Source: Labrenzia sp. PHM005 (GTDB taxonomy: Bacteria > Pseudomonadota > Alphaproteobacteria > Rhizobiales > Stappiaceae). From it: 64,000 nt of DNA. The position numbers and the translations under genes were made by a program. The stretch's first letter is position 1; every line of letters begins with the position of its first letter. The notes beneath the pieces are model-generated. The model did no database searches. It was not told the DNA's origin and saw nothing but the letters and a program-made list of their open reading frames with translations. Shown piece by piece: positions 8,607 through 18,948 of the stretch. The stretch covers positions 1,917,001-1,981,000 of the forward strand of contig NZ_CP041191.1 of assembly GCF_006517275.1 (NCBI RefSeq). The letters run 5' to 3'.

Positions 8607-10159
8607 GCGCTCTTGTTGTTAAGCCGGGCGATGTTCGTCTTCCCGAGCTGGAACGCATTTACCGTGACAGTCTGGCTGTACAGGTGGATCGCTGTGCAGA
8701 GCCGGCGATTAAACTGGCGGCTGAGCGGGTTGCCAAAGCCGCGCAAGGGGATGAGGCCGTTTATGGCGTCAACACCGGTTTCGGTAAATTGGCAAGCGTC
8801 AAGATCGCGGCTGAAGATACGGAAACCCTGCAGCGCAATTTGATCCTATCCCACTGCTGCGGGGTCGGCGATCCGCTCGATACGGCGACCACACGCCTGA
8901 TGATGGTCTTGAAGCTCCTGTCCTTGGGCCGGGGGGCTTCAGGTGTCCGCTTTGAGGTTCTGGAACTTATTGAGGGCTGCCTTGCAAAGGGCGTCACACC
9001 GATCGTCCCGTCTCAAGGATCAGTGGGTGCTTCGGGCGATCTCGCACCGCTCGCGCATATGGCAGCGGTCCTGATTGGCGAAGGTGAGGCAGAGTTTGCC
9101 GGAGAGCGGATGCAGGGCGGGACTGCGCTCAAGAAAGCCGGTCTGACACCGGTTGTTCTGGGGCCAAAGGAGGGCCTCGGGCTTATCAACGGGACACAAT
9201 TTTCAACGGCCTGCGCGCTAGTTGGACTGTTTGAGGCTTGGCGGTTAGCGGAAGCCACCATATTGACCGCGAGCCTCTCAACCGATGCCATCATGGGATC
9301 GACCGCGCCGCTGTTGCCGGAAATCCATGAACTGCGCGGCCATCGGGGCCAGATCGAAGTTGCGGCAAGCATGCGCGCCGTGATGGCGGGATCGGAGATC
9401 CGGGAAAGCCACCGGGAAGATGATGCAAGGGTGCAGGATCCGTACTGCATCCGCTGTCAGCCGCAAGTGACCGGCGCCTGTGTCGATCTTCTCAGAATGG
9501 TGGCCACCACTTTGGAAGTCGAAGCCAATGCGGCGACTGACAATCCGCTGGTTTTGATCGATGCGGACCGGATTGTTTCCGGCGGCAATTTTCACGCAGA
9601 ACCGGTCGCATTTGCTGCAGATCAGATTGCGCTCGCAATTGCCGAACTCGGCGCGATTGCTCAGCGGCGCATTGCCCTGATGGTTGACCCTGCGCTCTCG
9701 TTCAACCTACCACCGTTCCTGACGCCGGAACCGGGTTTGAATTCCGGATTGATGATTGCCGAAGTCACCACTGCGGCTTTGATGAGTGAAAACAAACATC
9801 TGGCCAATCCTTGTTCGACCGACAGCACGCCGACCAGCGCCAATCAGGAAGATCATGTGTCGATGGCCGCTCATGGCGCTCGCCGCCTGGAACGTATGAA
9901 CAAGAACCTTGCACAGATCCTGGGTGTGGAGCTCTTGTGTGGTGCGGCCGGAATTGAGTTCCGGGCGCCGCTCAAAACCAGTCCCCTGTTGCACAGTGTG
10001 ATTGAAAAGCTGCGTCAATCGGTGCTGAAACTTGGAGATGACCGGTTCCTGGCTCCGGATTTGGAAACTGCTGCCGATTTGATACGGACCCGGAAACTGG
10101 TCGAGCTTCTAGATGGCGCGGGCAACCTGACGCTCGGAGGTGACCATGCAGCCGGTTGA
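8603..10159 (+). CDS. hutH: Histidine ammonia-lyase
   Basis: 518-aa lyase that converts L-histidine to trans-urocanate and ammonia, the first step of the pathway. The residues A143-S144-G145 in [14 protein letters not shown] form the self-made methylidene-imidazolone cofactor. Other family blocks: [13 protein letters not shown] near the N-terminus, GLALING-type stretch [13 protein letters not shown], and the substrate-proximal [12 protein letters not shown]. The length is slightly above the usual 505-510. It overlaps hutI by 4 nt and hutG by about 14 nt, indicating tight coupling. Confidence 0.95.
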   Translation: MSALVVKPGDVRLPELERIYRDSLAVQVDRCAEPAIKLAAERVAKAAQGDEAVYGVNTGFGKLASVKIAAEDTETLQRNLILSHCCGVGDPLDTATTRLMMVLKLLSLGRGASGVRFEVLELIEGCLAKGVTPIVPSQGSVGASGDLAPLAHMAAVLIGEGEAEFAGERMQGGTALKKAGLTPVVLGPKEGLGLINGTQFSTACALVGLFEAWRLAEATILTASLSTDAIMGSTAPLLPEIHELRGHRGQIEVAASMRAVMAGSEIRESHREDDARVQDPYCIRCQPQVTGACVDLLRMVATTLEVEANAATDNPLVLIDADRIVSGGNFHAEPVAFAADQIALAIAELGAIAQRRIALMVDPALSFNLPPFLTPEPGLNSGLMIAEVTTAALMSENKHLANPCSTDSTPTSANQEDHVSMAAHGARRLERMNKNLAQILGVELLCGAAGIEFRAPLKTSPLLHSVIEKLRQSVLKLGDDRFLAPDLETAADLIRTRKLVELLDGAGNLTLGGDHAAG

Positions 10160-10979
10160 GGTTTTTTCGGGAGATGGCCCGATTGTTTTGGGGGTGCCGC
10201 ATGCGGGCACCTATGTGCCGCCGGAAATCTGGTCGCGCTTGAATGAGACCGGCCAGAAACTTGCCGATACGGATTGGCATGTCGACCGGCTGTATTCGGA
10301 CCTCCTGCCTGGCGCAGCAATGGTGAAGGCGAACTTTCATCGTTATGTCATTGATGCCAACCGGGATCCGGAGGGCGTCAGCCTTTATCCGGGACAAAAC
10401 ACGACAACCTTGTGCCCGGTAACAGACTTCGACGGCCGCCCGATTTATCGCGATGGCGAAGAACCGGATGCAAAAGAGATCGAAGCACGTCGCGCCAAAT
10501 GGCATGCGCCCTATCATGAGGCGCTGACTGCCGAGCTGGAGCGTGTCCGGCAAAAACATGGCATCGCAATTCTCTATGATTGCCATTCCATCCGCTCTCA
10601 GGTGCCATTTCTGTTTGAGGGAACCCTGCCGGATTTCAACACCGGCACCAATGGCGGAACGACCTGCGCACCGGATATCGAACAGGCCGTCGTTGCCGAG
10701 ACAACGAATTCGGTTGGCTACACCTCCGTCTTGAATGGCCGCTTTAAAGGCGGATGGACAACGCGCCATTACGGTCAGCCGGTGACCGGCATTCACGCCA
10801 TTCAGATGGAGTTGGCGCAATCAACGCATCTGGCCACTGAAGATACGCCCTTTGCCTATGACGAAAGCAAAGCAGACCGCTTGCGCGTTCATTTGAAAGA
10901 CATTCTGACGGCGCTGGAGGATCTCGCGCCGGAACTCAAGACAAAACGACAAGAAATCCTGGGAGAAGCCCATGACTGA
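10146..10979 (+). CDS. hutG: N-formylglutamate deformylase
   Basis: 277-aa zinc amidohydrolase releasing L-glutamate and formate from N-formylglutamate, the last step of the pathway. Family marks: [12 protein letters not shown] near the N-terminus, [10 protein letters not shown], the [12 protein letters not shown] block, and [17 protein letters not shown] with the metal-binding aspartate/histidine. The start is placed at the ATG at 10146, 5 nt after GGAGG (10136-10140), inside the hutH end; a GTG at 10140 overlaps that ribosome site and is less likely. Its stop overlaps hutU by 8 nt. Confidence 0.93.
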   Translation: MQPVEVFSGDGPIVLGVPHAGTYVPPEIWSRLNETGQKLADTDWHVDRLYSDLLPGAAMVKANFHRYVIDANRDPEGVSLYPGQNTTTLCPVTDFDGRPIYRDGEEPDAKEIEARRAKWHAPYHEALTAELERVRQKHGIAILYDCHSIRSQVPFLFEGTLPDFNTGTNGGTTCAPDIEQAVVAETTNSVGYTSVLNGRFKGGWTTRHYGQPVTGIHAIQMELAQSTHLATEDTPFAYDESKADRLRVHLKDILTALEDLAPELKTKRQEILGEAHD

Positions 10980-12645
10980 CCGCCGCCACAACGCTCGAGA
11001 TGTTTTTCCGCCGACCGGAACAGATCTCAATACCAAGTCCTGGTTGACTGAGGCGCCCTTGCGGATGCTGATGAACAATCTCCATCCGGACGTTGCTGAA
11101 AACCCGCAGGAGCTGGTGGTTTACGGCGGCATCGGCCGGGCCGCGCGCACCTGGGAGGACTTCGACCGGATCGTTTCCAGTCTGAAGTCCTTGGAAGAGG
11201 ACGAGACACTTATGGTGCAGTCCGGCAAGCCGGTCGGTATCTTCAAGACTCACAAGGATGCGCCGCGCGTCTTGATCGCCAACTCCAACCTAGTGCCGAA
11301 TTGGGCGAACTGGGATCACTTCCACGAGCTCGATAAAAAGGGCTTGGCCATGTACGGCCAGATGACAGCGGGTTCGTGGATCTACATCGGCACACAAGGC
11401 ATCGTTCAAGGCACCTATGAAACCTTTATGGAAGCTGGCCGCCAGCATTATGAGGGTAATCTCAAAGGCCGCTGGATCCTGACCGGTGGGCTTGGCGGCA
11501 TGGGCGGCGCTCAGCCGCTGGCCGCTGTCATGGCCGGCGCCTGCTGCTTGGCCGTTGAATGCGATGAAAAGAGCGCCAACTTCCGGCTGCGCACACGATA
11601 TGTCGACGAAAAGACGCACTCTCTGGACGAAGCGCTGGAGTTGATCGACCGCTGGACCAAGGCGGGTGAAGCCAAGTCAGTCGCCCTGATCGGCAATGCT
11701 GCAGATGTGTTCCCGGAACTGGTCAAGCGCGGTGTGAAGCCGGACATTGTTACCGACCAGACGTCCGCCCATGACCCGGTGAACGGTTACTTGCCGCAGG
11801 GTTGGACCGTGGCTGAGTGGCGTTCAAAAGCGGAAAGCGATCCGAAAGCGGTTGAGAAGGCCGCCCGTGCTTCAATGAAGGTCCACGTGCAGGCAATGGT
11901 CGACTTCTGGAATGCCGGTGTTCCGACCCTCGATTATGGCAACAACATTCGCCAGATGGCGTTGGAAGAGGGGCTGGAAGATGCCTTTGCCTTCCCCGGG
12001 TTCGTTCCGGCGTATATCCGTCCGCTGTTCTGCCGCGGTGTTGGCCCATTCCGTTGGTGTGCGCTCTCCGGTGATCCGGAAGACATTTACAAGACCGATG
12101 CCAAAGTGAAAGAGCTGATCCCGGATGATCCGCATTTGCACAATTGGCTGGATATGGCGCGTGAGCGGATTTCTTTCCAGGGGCTGCCAGCTCGGATCTG
12201 CTGGGTTGGCCTCGGTCAGCGTCACCGCCTGGGCCTCGCCTTCAACGAAATGGTTCGCAATGGCGAATTGAAAGCACCGGTCGTCATTGGCCGCGATCAC
12301 CTAGACAGCGGTTCTGTGGCTTCGCCAAACCGCGAAACGGAGAGCATGAAGGACGGATCAGACGCAGTGTCCGACTGGCCGCTTCTTAATGCGCTTCTAA
12401 ACACAGCCTCTGGCGCAACCTGGGTGTCGCTGCATCACGGCGGGGGTGTCGGCATGGGCTTTTCGCAGCACTCCGGCATGGTCATTTGCTGCGATGGTAC
12501 GGATGACGCGGCCCGCCGGGTTGAACGCGTGCTTTGGAACGATCCGGCCACCGGCGTGATGCGCCATGCAGATGCCGGCTACGAGATTGCGCTGGATTGC
12601 GCAAAAGAACAGGGGCTGAACCTGCCGGGTATCCTTGGGAGATAA
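10972..12645 (+). CDS. hutU: Urocanate hydratase
   Basis: 557-aa NAD+-dependent hydratase forming imidazolonepropionate from urocanate, the second step. The full-length family sequence is evident: [16 protein letters not shown] near the start, the Rossmann glycine run [14 protein letters not shown] (about residue 175), and the C-terminal [18 protein letters not shown] containing conserved active-site glycines. The start overlaps hutG. It is last of the hut operon; the next gene, a TRAP binding protein, begins 49 nt downstream without a clear terminator, so read-through into the transporter is possible. Confidence 0.95.
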   Translation: MTDRRHNARDVFPPTGTDLNTKSWLTEAPLRMLMNNLHPDVAENPQELVVYGGIGRAARTWEDFDRIVSSLKSLEEDETLMVQSGKPVGIFKTHKDAPRVLIANSNLVPNWANWDHFHELDKKGLAMYGQMTAGSWIYIGTQGIVQGTYETFMEAGRQHYEGNLKGRWILTGGLGGMGGAQPLAAVMAGACCLAVECDEKSANFRLRTRYVDEKTHSLDEALELIDRWTKAGEAKSVALIGNAADVFPELVKRGVKPDIVTDQTSAHDPVNGYLPQGWTVAEWRSKAESDPKAVEKAARASMKVHVQAMVDFWNAGVPTLDYGNNIRQMALEEGLEDAFAFPGFVPAYIRPLFCRGVGPFRWCALSGDPEDIYKTDAKVKELIPDDPHLHNWLDMARERISFQGLPARICWVGLGQRHRLGLAFNEMVRNGELKAPVVIGRDHLDSGSVASPNRETESMKDGSDAVSDWPLLNALLNTASGATWVSLHHGGGVGMGFSQHSGMVICCDGTDDAARRVERVLWNDPATGVMRHADAGYEIALDCAKEQGLNLPGILGR

Positions 12646-12694
12646 TGACAACGGCGGACATCCCCAAAACAACCTTTCAAATAACGAGGACAGC

Positions 12695-13792
12695 ATGAAA
12701 AGACGTGATTTTCTAAAAGCCGGTGCCATCGGCGCAACTGGGGCAGCAGCAACATCTCTGGCAGCCCCTGCGATTGCACAGGATGTTCATCAGTGGCGGA
12801 TGGTCACTGCGTGGCCGAAGAACCTGCCAGGTCCGGGCGTTGCCGCTCAAATGCTGGCAGACCGCATCACCACGCTTTCCGGTGGGCGCATCGAAGTTAA
12901 ACTCTTTGCTGCCGGCGAGATCGTTCCGGGCAACGGCGTTTTCGACGCGGTTGGCCAAGGCACAGCTGAGCTTTACCATGCTGTTCCGGCTTACTGGGGC
13001 TCCAAGTCCAAGGGCATTCTGCTGTTCGGTTCGCAGCCGTTTGGTCTGACAGCTCCGGAACAGGCGGGGTGGCTGATCCACGGTGGCGGTCAGGCGCTTT
13101 ATGATGAGATGTATGCCCGTTTTAACCTGAAGCCATTCTTGTGTGGAAACTCTGGTCCGCAGTGGGCTGGTTGGTTCCGAAACGAGATCAACAGCGTTGA
13201 TGACCTGAAAGGTCTCAAATTCCGCTCCACCGGTCTTGCCTCTGAAATGTGCACTAAGCTTGGTATGGCGGTTCAGGCGATGAGCGGCCCGGCGATGTTC
13301 CAAGCGTTGCAGTCCGGCGCATTGGATGCGGGTGAGTTCATTGGTCCGTGGACCGATAGTGCGCTTGGCTATTACCAGATCGCCAAAAACTACTACTGGC
13401 CTGGTGTTGGTGAACCGTCTTCTGCCGAAGAATGCGCGGTCAATCTGGATGCCTTCAATAAGCTGCCGGACGATCTGAAAGACGTTGTCACCCAGGCCTG
13501 TGCCAGCCTCTACAACGATGTCTTGACCGAGTACAACACCAAGCACGCTCAGGCCCTGACCAAACTGGTCGATGAGCATGGTGTGATGGTGCGCAAACTT
13601 CCGGACGATGTCATCGTCGCCATGGGCAATGCCGCGGGTGAGGTGATTGCGGATCTGCGCGCCGACAGCGATGATCTGGTCAAGAAGATCACCCAAAGCT
13701 TCCTCGGCTACCGCAAGCTGATGCGTGAGTACATGCCTTACGCCGACAACGGCCAGATGAACGCGCGTCTTCTGGACTACAAATACGACTAA
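12695..13792 (+). CDS. TakP-like TRAP transporter substrate-binding protein
   Basis: 365-aa periplasmic binding protein of a TRAP transporter. A twin-arginine-type leader (KRRDFLKAGAIGA, ending APAIAQ-D near residue 29) precedes a DctP fold resembling the alpha-keto-acid protein TakP: WRMVTAWPKNLPG, AAGEIVPGNGVFDAV, GWFRNEINSVDDLKGLKFR (with the conserved substrate arginine) and GEFIGPWTDSALGYY. The start is the ATG at 12695 behind CGAGGA; the frame extends upstream but has no ribosome site there. Its place directly after hutU suggests uptake of histidine-derived or keto-acid substrates, which is inference. Confidence 0.85.
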   Translation: MKRRDFLKAGAIGATGAAATSLAAPAIAQDVHQWRMVTAWPKNLPGPGVAAQMLADRITTLSGGRIEVKLFAAGEIVPGNGVFDAVGQGTAELYHAVPAYWGSKSKGILLFGSQPFGLTAPEQAGWLIHGGGQALYDEMYARFNLKPFLCGNSGPQWAGWFRNEINSVDDLKGLKFRSTGLASEMCTKLGMAVQAMSGPAMFQALQSGALDAGEFIGPWTDSALGYYQIAKNYYWPGVGEPSSAEECAVNLDAFNKLPDDLKDVVTQACASLYNDVLTEYNTKHAQALTKLVDEHGVMVRKLPDDVIVAMGNAAGEVIADLRADSDDLVKKITQSFLGYRKLMREYMPYADNGQMNARLLDYKYD

Positions 13793-14092
13793 GTTCAATC
13801 CGGGATGACCAATCAACGAAGTCATCCCGGACGAATTTGGTGCGATCCGGGATCGGGGAGCTGCTGCATTTTCAAAGTGCTTGGGGTTTTCCGGTTCCGG
13901 ATCGTGTTCCACTTGGCCAAGATGTCATACTGAATGGAACGTCAATACTTAGACCGTCATCCCATGGCTTGACCATGGGAGCCATTCCGTTTTCCTTACC
14001 ACGGGCGAATGCGCTGTCATGCCGGGGTGCGGAATGCCGGATCAAGTCCGGCAATGACCAAATGAGAATTCGCCGGGAACAGGAAGACCGCG
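13793..14092. repeat. Intergenic palindromic repeats inside the TRAP operon
   Basis: The 300-bp gap between binding protein and small permease holds three palindromes of a GTCAT/CCGG-rich family: CCGGGATGAC with GTCATCCCGG at 13800-13830, CCCATGG-N5-CCATGGG at 13961-13979 (preceded by GTCAT), and TGCCGGA-N5-TCCGGCA at 14035-14053, flanked by GTCAT and ATGAC. These look like dispersed alphaproteobacterial short palindromes. They could stabilise the binding-protein mRNA end and lower expression of the membrane subunits. No ORF with a ribosome site is seen here. Confidence 0.7.
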
Positions 14093-14596
14093 ATGGCAAG
14101 ACTTGCGGACGTGTTGGAGCGCGTCAATTTGGTAATAGGCAATACGCTGTGCTGGGCGGCGCTTGGCATGTTGCTGTTGCAATTCGTGATCGTTCTCCTG
14201 CGTTATGTCTTCGGCTACAGCTTCATTTTCCTCGATGAAGGCGTGCTATATTTTCATGCCGCGATTTTCATGATCGGAGCCGGGTATACGTTTCTCGTAA
14301 ACGCCCATGTCCGGGTCGATATCTTTTATGCAAAGGCAAGTGAGAGGGCTCAGGCCTGGATCGATGTCTTTGGGCATCTGTTCCTGCTGACACCGGCTCT
14401 GTTGGTCCTTTTGTGGTTCTCCTGGCCCACTGTCCGCGGCAGCTGGGCCATCTTGGAAGGACCGATTTCGGTTGGCGGAATCCCTGCGTCTTTCCTTTTG
14501 AAAACTCTCATTCCCGCCTATTGCGTGCTTCTCCTGGTGCAAGGAGCAGCAGCTTTGATCCGTGATATCGCCCGCTTGAAAGATACGCCCGCATGA
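14093..14596 (+). CDS. TRAP transporter small permease (DctQ family)
   Basis: 167-aa membrane protein with four predicted helices (about residues 15-35, 48-68, 92-112 and 133-153), the DctQ layout. The tract FIFLDEGVLYFHAAIFMIGAGYTF matches the family's conserved second-helix region with an acidic residue, followed by the NAHVRVDIF block. It couples the periplasmic binding protein to the large permease. The gene overlaps the next by 4 nt (ATGA). Confidence 0.88.
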   Translation: MARLADVLERVNLVIGNTLCWAALGMLLLQFVIVLLRYVFGYSFIFLDEGVLYFHAAIFMIGAGYTFLVNAHVRVDIFYAKASERAQAWIDVFGHLFLLTPALLVLLWFSWPTVRGSWAILEGPISVGGIPASFLLKTLIPAYCVLLLVQGAAALIRDIARLKDTPA

Positions 14597-16143
14597 GCCT
14601 GCCGCTTGACCTGATAATGTTCGGCGCGTTGATCGCCTTTATTCTGCTGGGTTATCCCGTTGCTTTCACAATTGCAGGCGTCGCCACTGGATTTGCGCTG
14701 CTTGGCTGGGGCTTGGGCGAATTCAACATTCAGCTGATGGGCGCCATGGGACAACGGTTCTTTGGTGTACTCACCAATCCGGTGCTGACGGCCATTCCGC
14801 TGTTTGTGCTGATGGGCGTGATCCTTGAAAAGAGCCGGATTGCTGAAGAGCTTCTCGAAACCATGGGCCGGCTGTTCGGCAAGATGAATGGCGGACTCGG
14901 TGTTTCTGTGGTGTTGGTCGGCGCTCTTTTAGCCGCCTCCACCGGGATCGTTGGAGCCACGGTTGTTGCGATGGGGCTGATCGCCCTGCCGACCATGCTG
15001 CGCAATGGCTATGATCCAAAACTGGCGTCCGGCATGGTTTGCACGGCCGGAACTTTGGGGCAGATCATTCCGCCATCGACCCTGCTGATTATTCTGGCTG
15101 ACGTGATGTCGAACGCCTTTCAGCAGGCGCAATACGCTCAAGGCAAATTTACGATCGAGACCATCTCGGTCGGCCAGACCTTCGCTGCAGCGATGGTGCC
15201 GGGTCTGTTGCTGGTGGCTGTCTACTGCGTCTATATCATCGCCCGGGCGAAACTGTTTCCCTCCGATGCCCCAGCGATGACGGAGAGCGTTGAGAAACCG
15301 GATTTCAAGGAAATCACCTCGGCCATCGTTCCGCCAATTCTTTTGATCATCGCGGTCCTGGGCTCGATTCTCGGCGGCGTGGCCTCGCCGAATGAAGCTG
15401 CGTCAGTCGGCGCCATCGGAGCAATCCTGCTCGCGGGGCGGCGGCTTGGAGTTCCTGCCAAGCTTATCATTCTGGCCACGGTTGCCTTGTTGATCCTTGC
15501 TGTCGCCGCGGCGGTTTTTCCGGTACGTTTGCAGAGATCCGATGTGACGTTTGGCGGGTATATTCTTGCTGCGATCTATGCCGGTCTCGCGCTGTTTTCC
15601 GTTGGTGTGGTTCTAAAGATTCTGAAAGCGGCTTTTACGGACGGCCTGTTGAAGTCATCTCTCTTGTCGACCCTGACCGTGACCTCAATGATCTTTGCGA
15701 CAATCCTGATGGCAAGTTTCTTCAGCTTGGTGTTTGTCGGTCTTGGGGGAGAGGAGCGGGTCCATGAGCTCTTGCAGGAAATGCCCGGTGGACCAACAGG
15801 TGCTCTGATTTTCGCAATGCTGTTTGTCTTTGTGCTCGGATTTTTCCTGGACTTCGTCGAGATCTCGGTGATCTTGCTGCCCGTCCTGATCCCGCCGCTC
15901 ATCCTGATGGGCATCGATCCGATCTGGCTGACAGTGCTGATCGCGATCAATCTGCAGACCTCGTTCTTGACGCCGCCTTTTGGTTTCTCGCTGTTTTATC
16001 TGAGGGGGGCGGCGCCAAAGGAAATCACCACGGGCCAGATTTACCGAGGTGTCGTGCCGTTTATTGGTTTGCAGATTGCGGCCGTTGCGATCCTTTGGAT
16101 GTTCCCGGTCATCGCAACCTGGCTGCCGCGCTGGCTTTATTGA
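14593..16143 (+). CDS. TRAP transporter large permease (DctM family, long form)
   Basis: 516-aa ion-coupled membrane subunit with many hydrophobic segments. Typical DctM blocks: FFGVLTNPVLTAIPLFVLMG, the SSTGIVGATV-like AASTGIVGATVVAMGLIALP, and GTLGQIIPPSTLLIILADV. It is about 80 residues longer than the usual 425-435 because of an extra central membrane-rich section (about 280-350), as in the long permeases paired with TakP-type binding proteins. The end, PPFGFSLFYLRGAAPKEI, matches the family's C-terminal motif. Confidence 0.88.
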   Translation: MSLPLDLIMFGALIAFILLGYPVAFTIAGVATGFALLGWGLGEFNIQLMGAMGQRFFGVLTNPVLTAIPLFVLMGVILEKSRIAEELLETMGRLFGKMNGGLGVSVVLVGALLAASTGIVGATVVAMGLIALPTMLRNGYDPKLASGMVCTAGTLGQIIPPSTLLIILADVMSNAFQQAQYAQGKFTIETISVGQTFAAAMVPGLLLVAVYCVYIIARAKLFPSDAPAMTESVEKPDFKEITSAIVPPILLIIAVLGSILGGVASPNEAASVGAIGAILLAGRRLGVPAKLIILATVALLILAVAAAVFPVRLQRSDVTFGGYILAAIYAGLALFSVGVVLKILKAAFTDGLLKSSLLSTLTVTSMIFATILMASFFSLVFVGLGGEERVHELLQEMPGGPTGALIFAMLFVFVLGFFLDFVEISVILLPVLIPPLILMGIDPIWLTVLIAINLQTSFLTPPFGFSLFYLRGAAPKEITTGQIYRGVVPFIGLQIAAVAILWMFPVIATWLPRWLY

Positions 16144-16210
16144 GAACATTCAGTGGCCGTATTTGGCGCGTTGAGGCAAACCGACAAACCACCTGACCCT
16201 GAATTGCCGT

Positions 16211-16320
16211 CCCGGTTTGGCGTGTAAACGCCAAGACCGGGATCCAGTATTCTGCGTCGTTGGTCCTGAAAAGACAGTTTTCTCATGAGATTACTGGATC
16301 CCAACCTTCGCTGGGATGAC
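16211..16320. repeat. Palindromic repeat cluster after the TRAP operon
   Basis: Nested inverted repeats: CCCGGTTTGGCG pairs with CGCCAAGACCGGG (16211-16241, one unpaired G), and GGGATCCAGTA (from about 16240) pairs with TACTGGATCCC about 50 nt later. The latter is followed by a short CCCA/TGGG hairpin ending in GATGAC. Convergent genes flank it, so it may act as a two-way terminator as well as a dispersed repeat. Confidence 0.6.
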
Positions 16321-16358
16321 AATATGAGATGCAAGTTTCCTTGCTGCCCGACGTTGCA

Positions 16359-17408
16359 TTATTTCTTTCGCGAGGGGCCTTCGCGCTCAGAAGACGCAGC
16401 CCAAAGGTTGATGTTGGCGTCCTTGGCAGTTGCGTCGATTTCTGCAAGTTCAGCATCGCTGAAGTCGAGATTGTTGATCGCGCCCACACAATCGATGACC
16501 TGGGCCGCCCGGCTCGCGCCGATCAGGGCGGTGGTCACGCGGCCATGGCGCAGCACCCAGGCAAGGGCCATTTGAGCCAGCGTTTGATCGCGCCGTTCGG
16601 CGATCGCATTGAGTGACCGGACCATTTTCAGGTTCTCTTCACTCAGGAATTGTTCTTGCAAGGATTTGCCTTGAGTCGCGCGGCTGCCTTCCGGAATGTC
16701 TTTTAGGTATTTGCTGGTCAGCATACCCTGGGCCAGTGGTGAGAACGCGATGGAGCCGATCCCGTGTTCATCCAACGTATCAAGCAGGCCGTCGTCTTCC
16801 ACCCAGCGGTTGATCATCGAATAACTCGGCTGATGGATCAGGCAGGGTGTTCCGAGGTCCTTCAGGATCGCGGCCGCCTCCCGCGTGCGCTTTGCATTGT
16901 ATGAGGAAATGCCGACATAAAGCGCCCGACCGGAGCGGACGATGTGATCGAGCGCCATCATGGTTTCTTCCAGCGGCGTTTCCGGATCGAAGCGGTGGGA
17001 ATAAAAGATATCGACGTAGTCGAGGCCCAAGCGTTTGAGTGATTGATCGCAAGAGGCAATCAGGTATTTCCGGCTGCCCCACTCGCCATAGGGGCCTGGC
17101 CACATGTCATAACCGGCTTTGGACGAAATGATCATCTCATCCCGGTAGGGCGCAAAATCTGTTCTCAGCAGCTCGCCAAAGGCGCTTTCCGCAGCGCCTT
17201 TTTTCGGTCCGTAGTTGTTGGCAAGATCAAAATGCGTGATGCCGAGGTCAAAAGCTGTTCGGGCAATTTCCTGCTTGCGCTGATGCGGTGTGTCATCGCC
17301 GAAATTGTGCCAGAGGCCGAGGGAGATCACAGGCAGTTTCAATCCCGATTTACCGCAGCGGCGATATTCCATTGAGTGGTATCGGTCAGGTGATGCGGTC
17401 CAAGTCAT
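16359..17408 (-). CDS. Aldo/keto reductase (YghZ/AKR14-like)
   Basis: 349-aa NADPH-dependent reductase of the aldo/keto reductase superfamily; YghZ-type members reduce methylglyoxal, L-glyceraldehyde-3-phosphate and similar aldehydes. Motifs: FDLANNYGPKKGAAE with the catalytic Asp and Tyr, IISSKAGYDMWPGPYGEWGS, YVDIFYSHRFDPETPLEET with the catalytic His, and the NADP-binding SRAAQVIDCVGA near the C-terminus. The length fits. It stands alone between the TRAP operon and the sox terminator, so its physiological role is not indicated by neighbours. Confidence 0.88.
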   Translation of the reverse strand: MTWTASPDRYHSMEYRRCGKSGLKLPVISLGLWHNFGDDTPHQRKQEIARTAFDLGITHFDLANNYGPKKGAAESAFGELLRTDFAPYRDEMIISSKAGYDMWPGPYGEWGSRKYLIASCDQSLKRLGLDYVDIFYSHRFDPETPLEETMMALDHIVRSGRALYVGISSYNAKRTREAAAILKDLGTPCLIHQPSYSMINRWVEDDGLLDTLDEHGIGSIAFSPLAQGMLTSKYLKDIPEGSRATQGKSLQEQFLSEENLKMVRSLNAIAERRDQTLAQMALAWVLRHGRVTTALIGASRAAQVIDCVGAINNLDFSDAELAEIDATAKDANINLWAASSEREGPSRKK

Positions 17409-17570
17409 GGGGTGTCCCTTTTAGGCAGCACTTCTGGTCAAACTGCAGGGAGGCAGCTTAAGGCAAGAAGCAGATGTTTCGATGCTGAGTGTAGGCCGGT
17501 ATCACCGGAGGTTGGACCAAATTCTTTGCATTATCTGCCGGGAATGTGAAGTTAAATGTATATTAAACGC

Positions 17571-17616
17571 AAAAAAAACGAAACCGTCAGCGGCTGCCTC
17601 GGCAGCCGCTGACGGT
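17571..17616 (-). terminator. Rho-independent terminator of the sox operon
   Basis: A perfect 16-bp stem (17583-17598 with 17601-17616) and a minimal loop. On the minus strand, just after the soxF stop, it is followed by TTTCG and a run of eight Ts. One of the strongest intrinsic terminators in the window. Confidence 0.9.
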
Positions 17617-17621
17617 GGGTA

Positions 17622-18899
17622 TCAGGCGCCGAAGATGTCGGTGGTAATGCCTTTATACCAGCCAACGGATTCTTCGTAAGTGGCTTGGCGCATTGCTGCG
17701 TCTTCGCCAGTCTGGCTGATGAACTTTGATGTCGACGCGATTTTTTCAGGCGACGGCGCATATTGTGCACCAACTTTCACACCGTCATTGGTTTCAATGA
17801 GGCTCCAGCAAGTGTTGGAGTATTTCGCAGGGAAGACTTTCGAGCCGGTGAGATCCCCACGGATCGCCATCGCGGCAACCTTCGCCTGACTGTTGGCCGA
17901 GAAACCAGACTTCGGCATGTCACCGGCGATTGAGGCATCGCCAATGACGAAGATGTTCGCATCCGCTTGCGAGCGCATCGATTTTGGATCGATTGGACAG
18001 AACCCACTTTCATTGGTGAGGGCCGTTTTAGCGGCGATCATGCCGGCTTTCTGGGCCGGGATGACATTCACCAGATCGCCTTTAAATGTGTCGAAATCCG
18101 TTTCCACTTCTCCCGTTGATGGGTCGACCTTGACGATGCCGCCATGCACATCCGGGCCATACCATTCGATCATGCCGGGATAATGCTTCTCCCAGCCTTC
18201 CTGGAAAAGCGCCTGTTTGGAAAATTTCGGTTTCGGATCAATGATCGTGATCTTGCTGTCGTTAAAACCTTTTTCCTTCAGGATATGGGCCATCATGGAC
18301 ACCCGCTCATAGGGGCCAGGAGGACAGCGGTAGGGATTGGGCGGCGTGACCATGACGATCTGCTGGCCGTTTTCGATCGCATCGAGTTTGGCTTTCAGGA
18401 GTTGGGTCTGCGGTCCAGCTTTCCAGGAATGCGGCATGATCTCAGCCGCGTCTTCAGAATATCCCGGGACACTGTCGTAAATGAGATCAATTCCCGGTGC
18501 GATGATCAGCCGGTCATAAGGCACCTTGGAGCCATCGGCCATCACGACCATTTTTGCGTCCCGGTCGACCGCGTCGGCCATACCATTGACGACGGTGATG
18601 CCGTAGTTGGAGGCGAGTGTATCGTAGCTGTGCGTGATCGATTCAAAGGTGCGGAAACCGCCGAGATAAAGATTGGAAAAGAAACAGGTCGTATATGCGG
18701 GGTTGGCTTCAATAAGCGTCACATCGAGATCTTCACCCGCATCCTTGGCCATATACCGGGCGGCCGTTGCACCACCCGCGCCACCGCCGATTACAACGGC
18801 TTTGGGTTTGCCTTGCGCGCGGGCATAATAGGGCAGGGCCAGTGACGTCGCCCCGGCGCCCACGAGAGCTCCAAAGCTGCGGCGTGATAGATTTGGCAT
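17622..18899 (-). CDS. soxF: SoxF flavoprotein (flavocytochrome c sulfide dehydrogenase FAD subunit)
   Basis: 425-aa FAD-containing sulfide dehydrogenase subunit (SoxF/FccB). A twin-arginine leader (LSRRSFGALVGAGATSLALP) directs export of the folded flavoprotein; the FAD-binding GGGAGGATAARYMAKDA follows, then VTLIEANPAYTTCFFSNLYLGG with the family's first redox cysteine. The second pair member lies further on in RCPPGPYERVSM. The C-terminal FCSD flavin-binding domain contains IFVIGDASIAGDMPKSGFSA. The start is the ATG at 18899 behind GGGAGGAA; the longer frame has no ribosome site. It partners the dihaem SoxE encoded just upstream and should pass electrons from sulfide (or reactivate Sox components) to cytochrome c. 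Confidence 0.9.
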   Translation of the reverse strand: MPNLSRRSFGALVGAGATSLALPYYARAQGKPKAVVIGGGAGGATAARYMAKDAGEDLDVTLIEANPAYTTCFFSNLYLGGFRTFESITHSYDTLASNYGITVVNGMADAVDRDAKMVVMADGSKVPYDRLIIAPGIDLIYDSVPGYSEDAAEIMPHSWKAGPQTQLLKAKLDAIENGQQIVMVTPPNPYRCPPGPYERVSMMAHILKEKGFNDSKITIIDPKPKFSKQALFQEGWEKHYPGMIEWYGPDVHGGIVKVDPSTGEVETDFDTFKGDLVNVIPAQKAGMIAAKTALTNESGFCPIDPKSMRSQADANIFVIGDASIAGDMPKSGFSANSQAKVAAMAIRGDLTGSKVFPAKYSNTCWSLIETNDGVKVGAQYAPSPEKIASTSKFISQTGEDAAMRQATYEESVGWYKGITTDIFGA

Positions 18900-18948
18900 G
18901 TCATTTCCTCCCAGATGTGCAGCCTGACCCAGGCAATCTGGCGGAGAC

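Noticed and set aside
12713..13912. Minus-strand ORF of 399 codons opposite the TakP-like gene
   Set aside because: Antisense shadow of the TRAP binding protein; no ribosome site and no recognisable domain.
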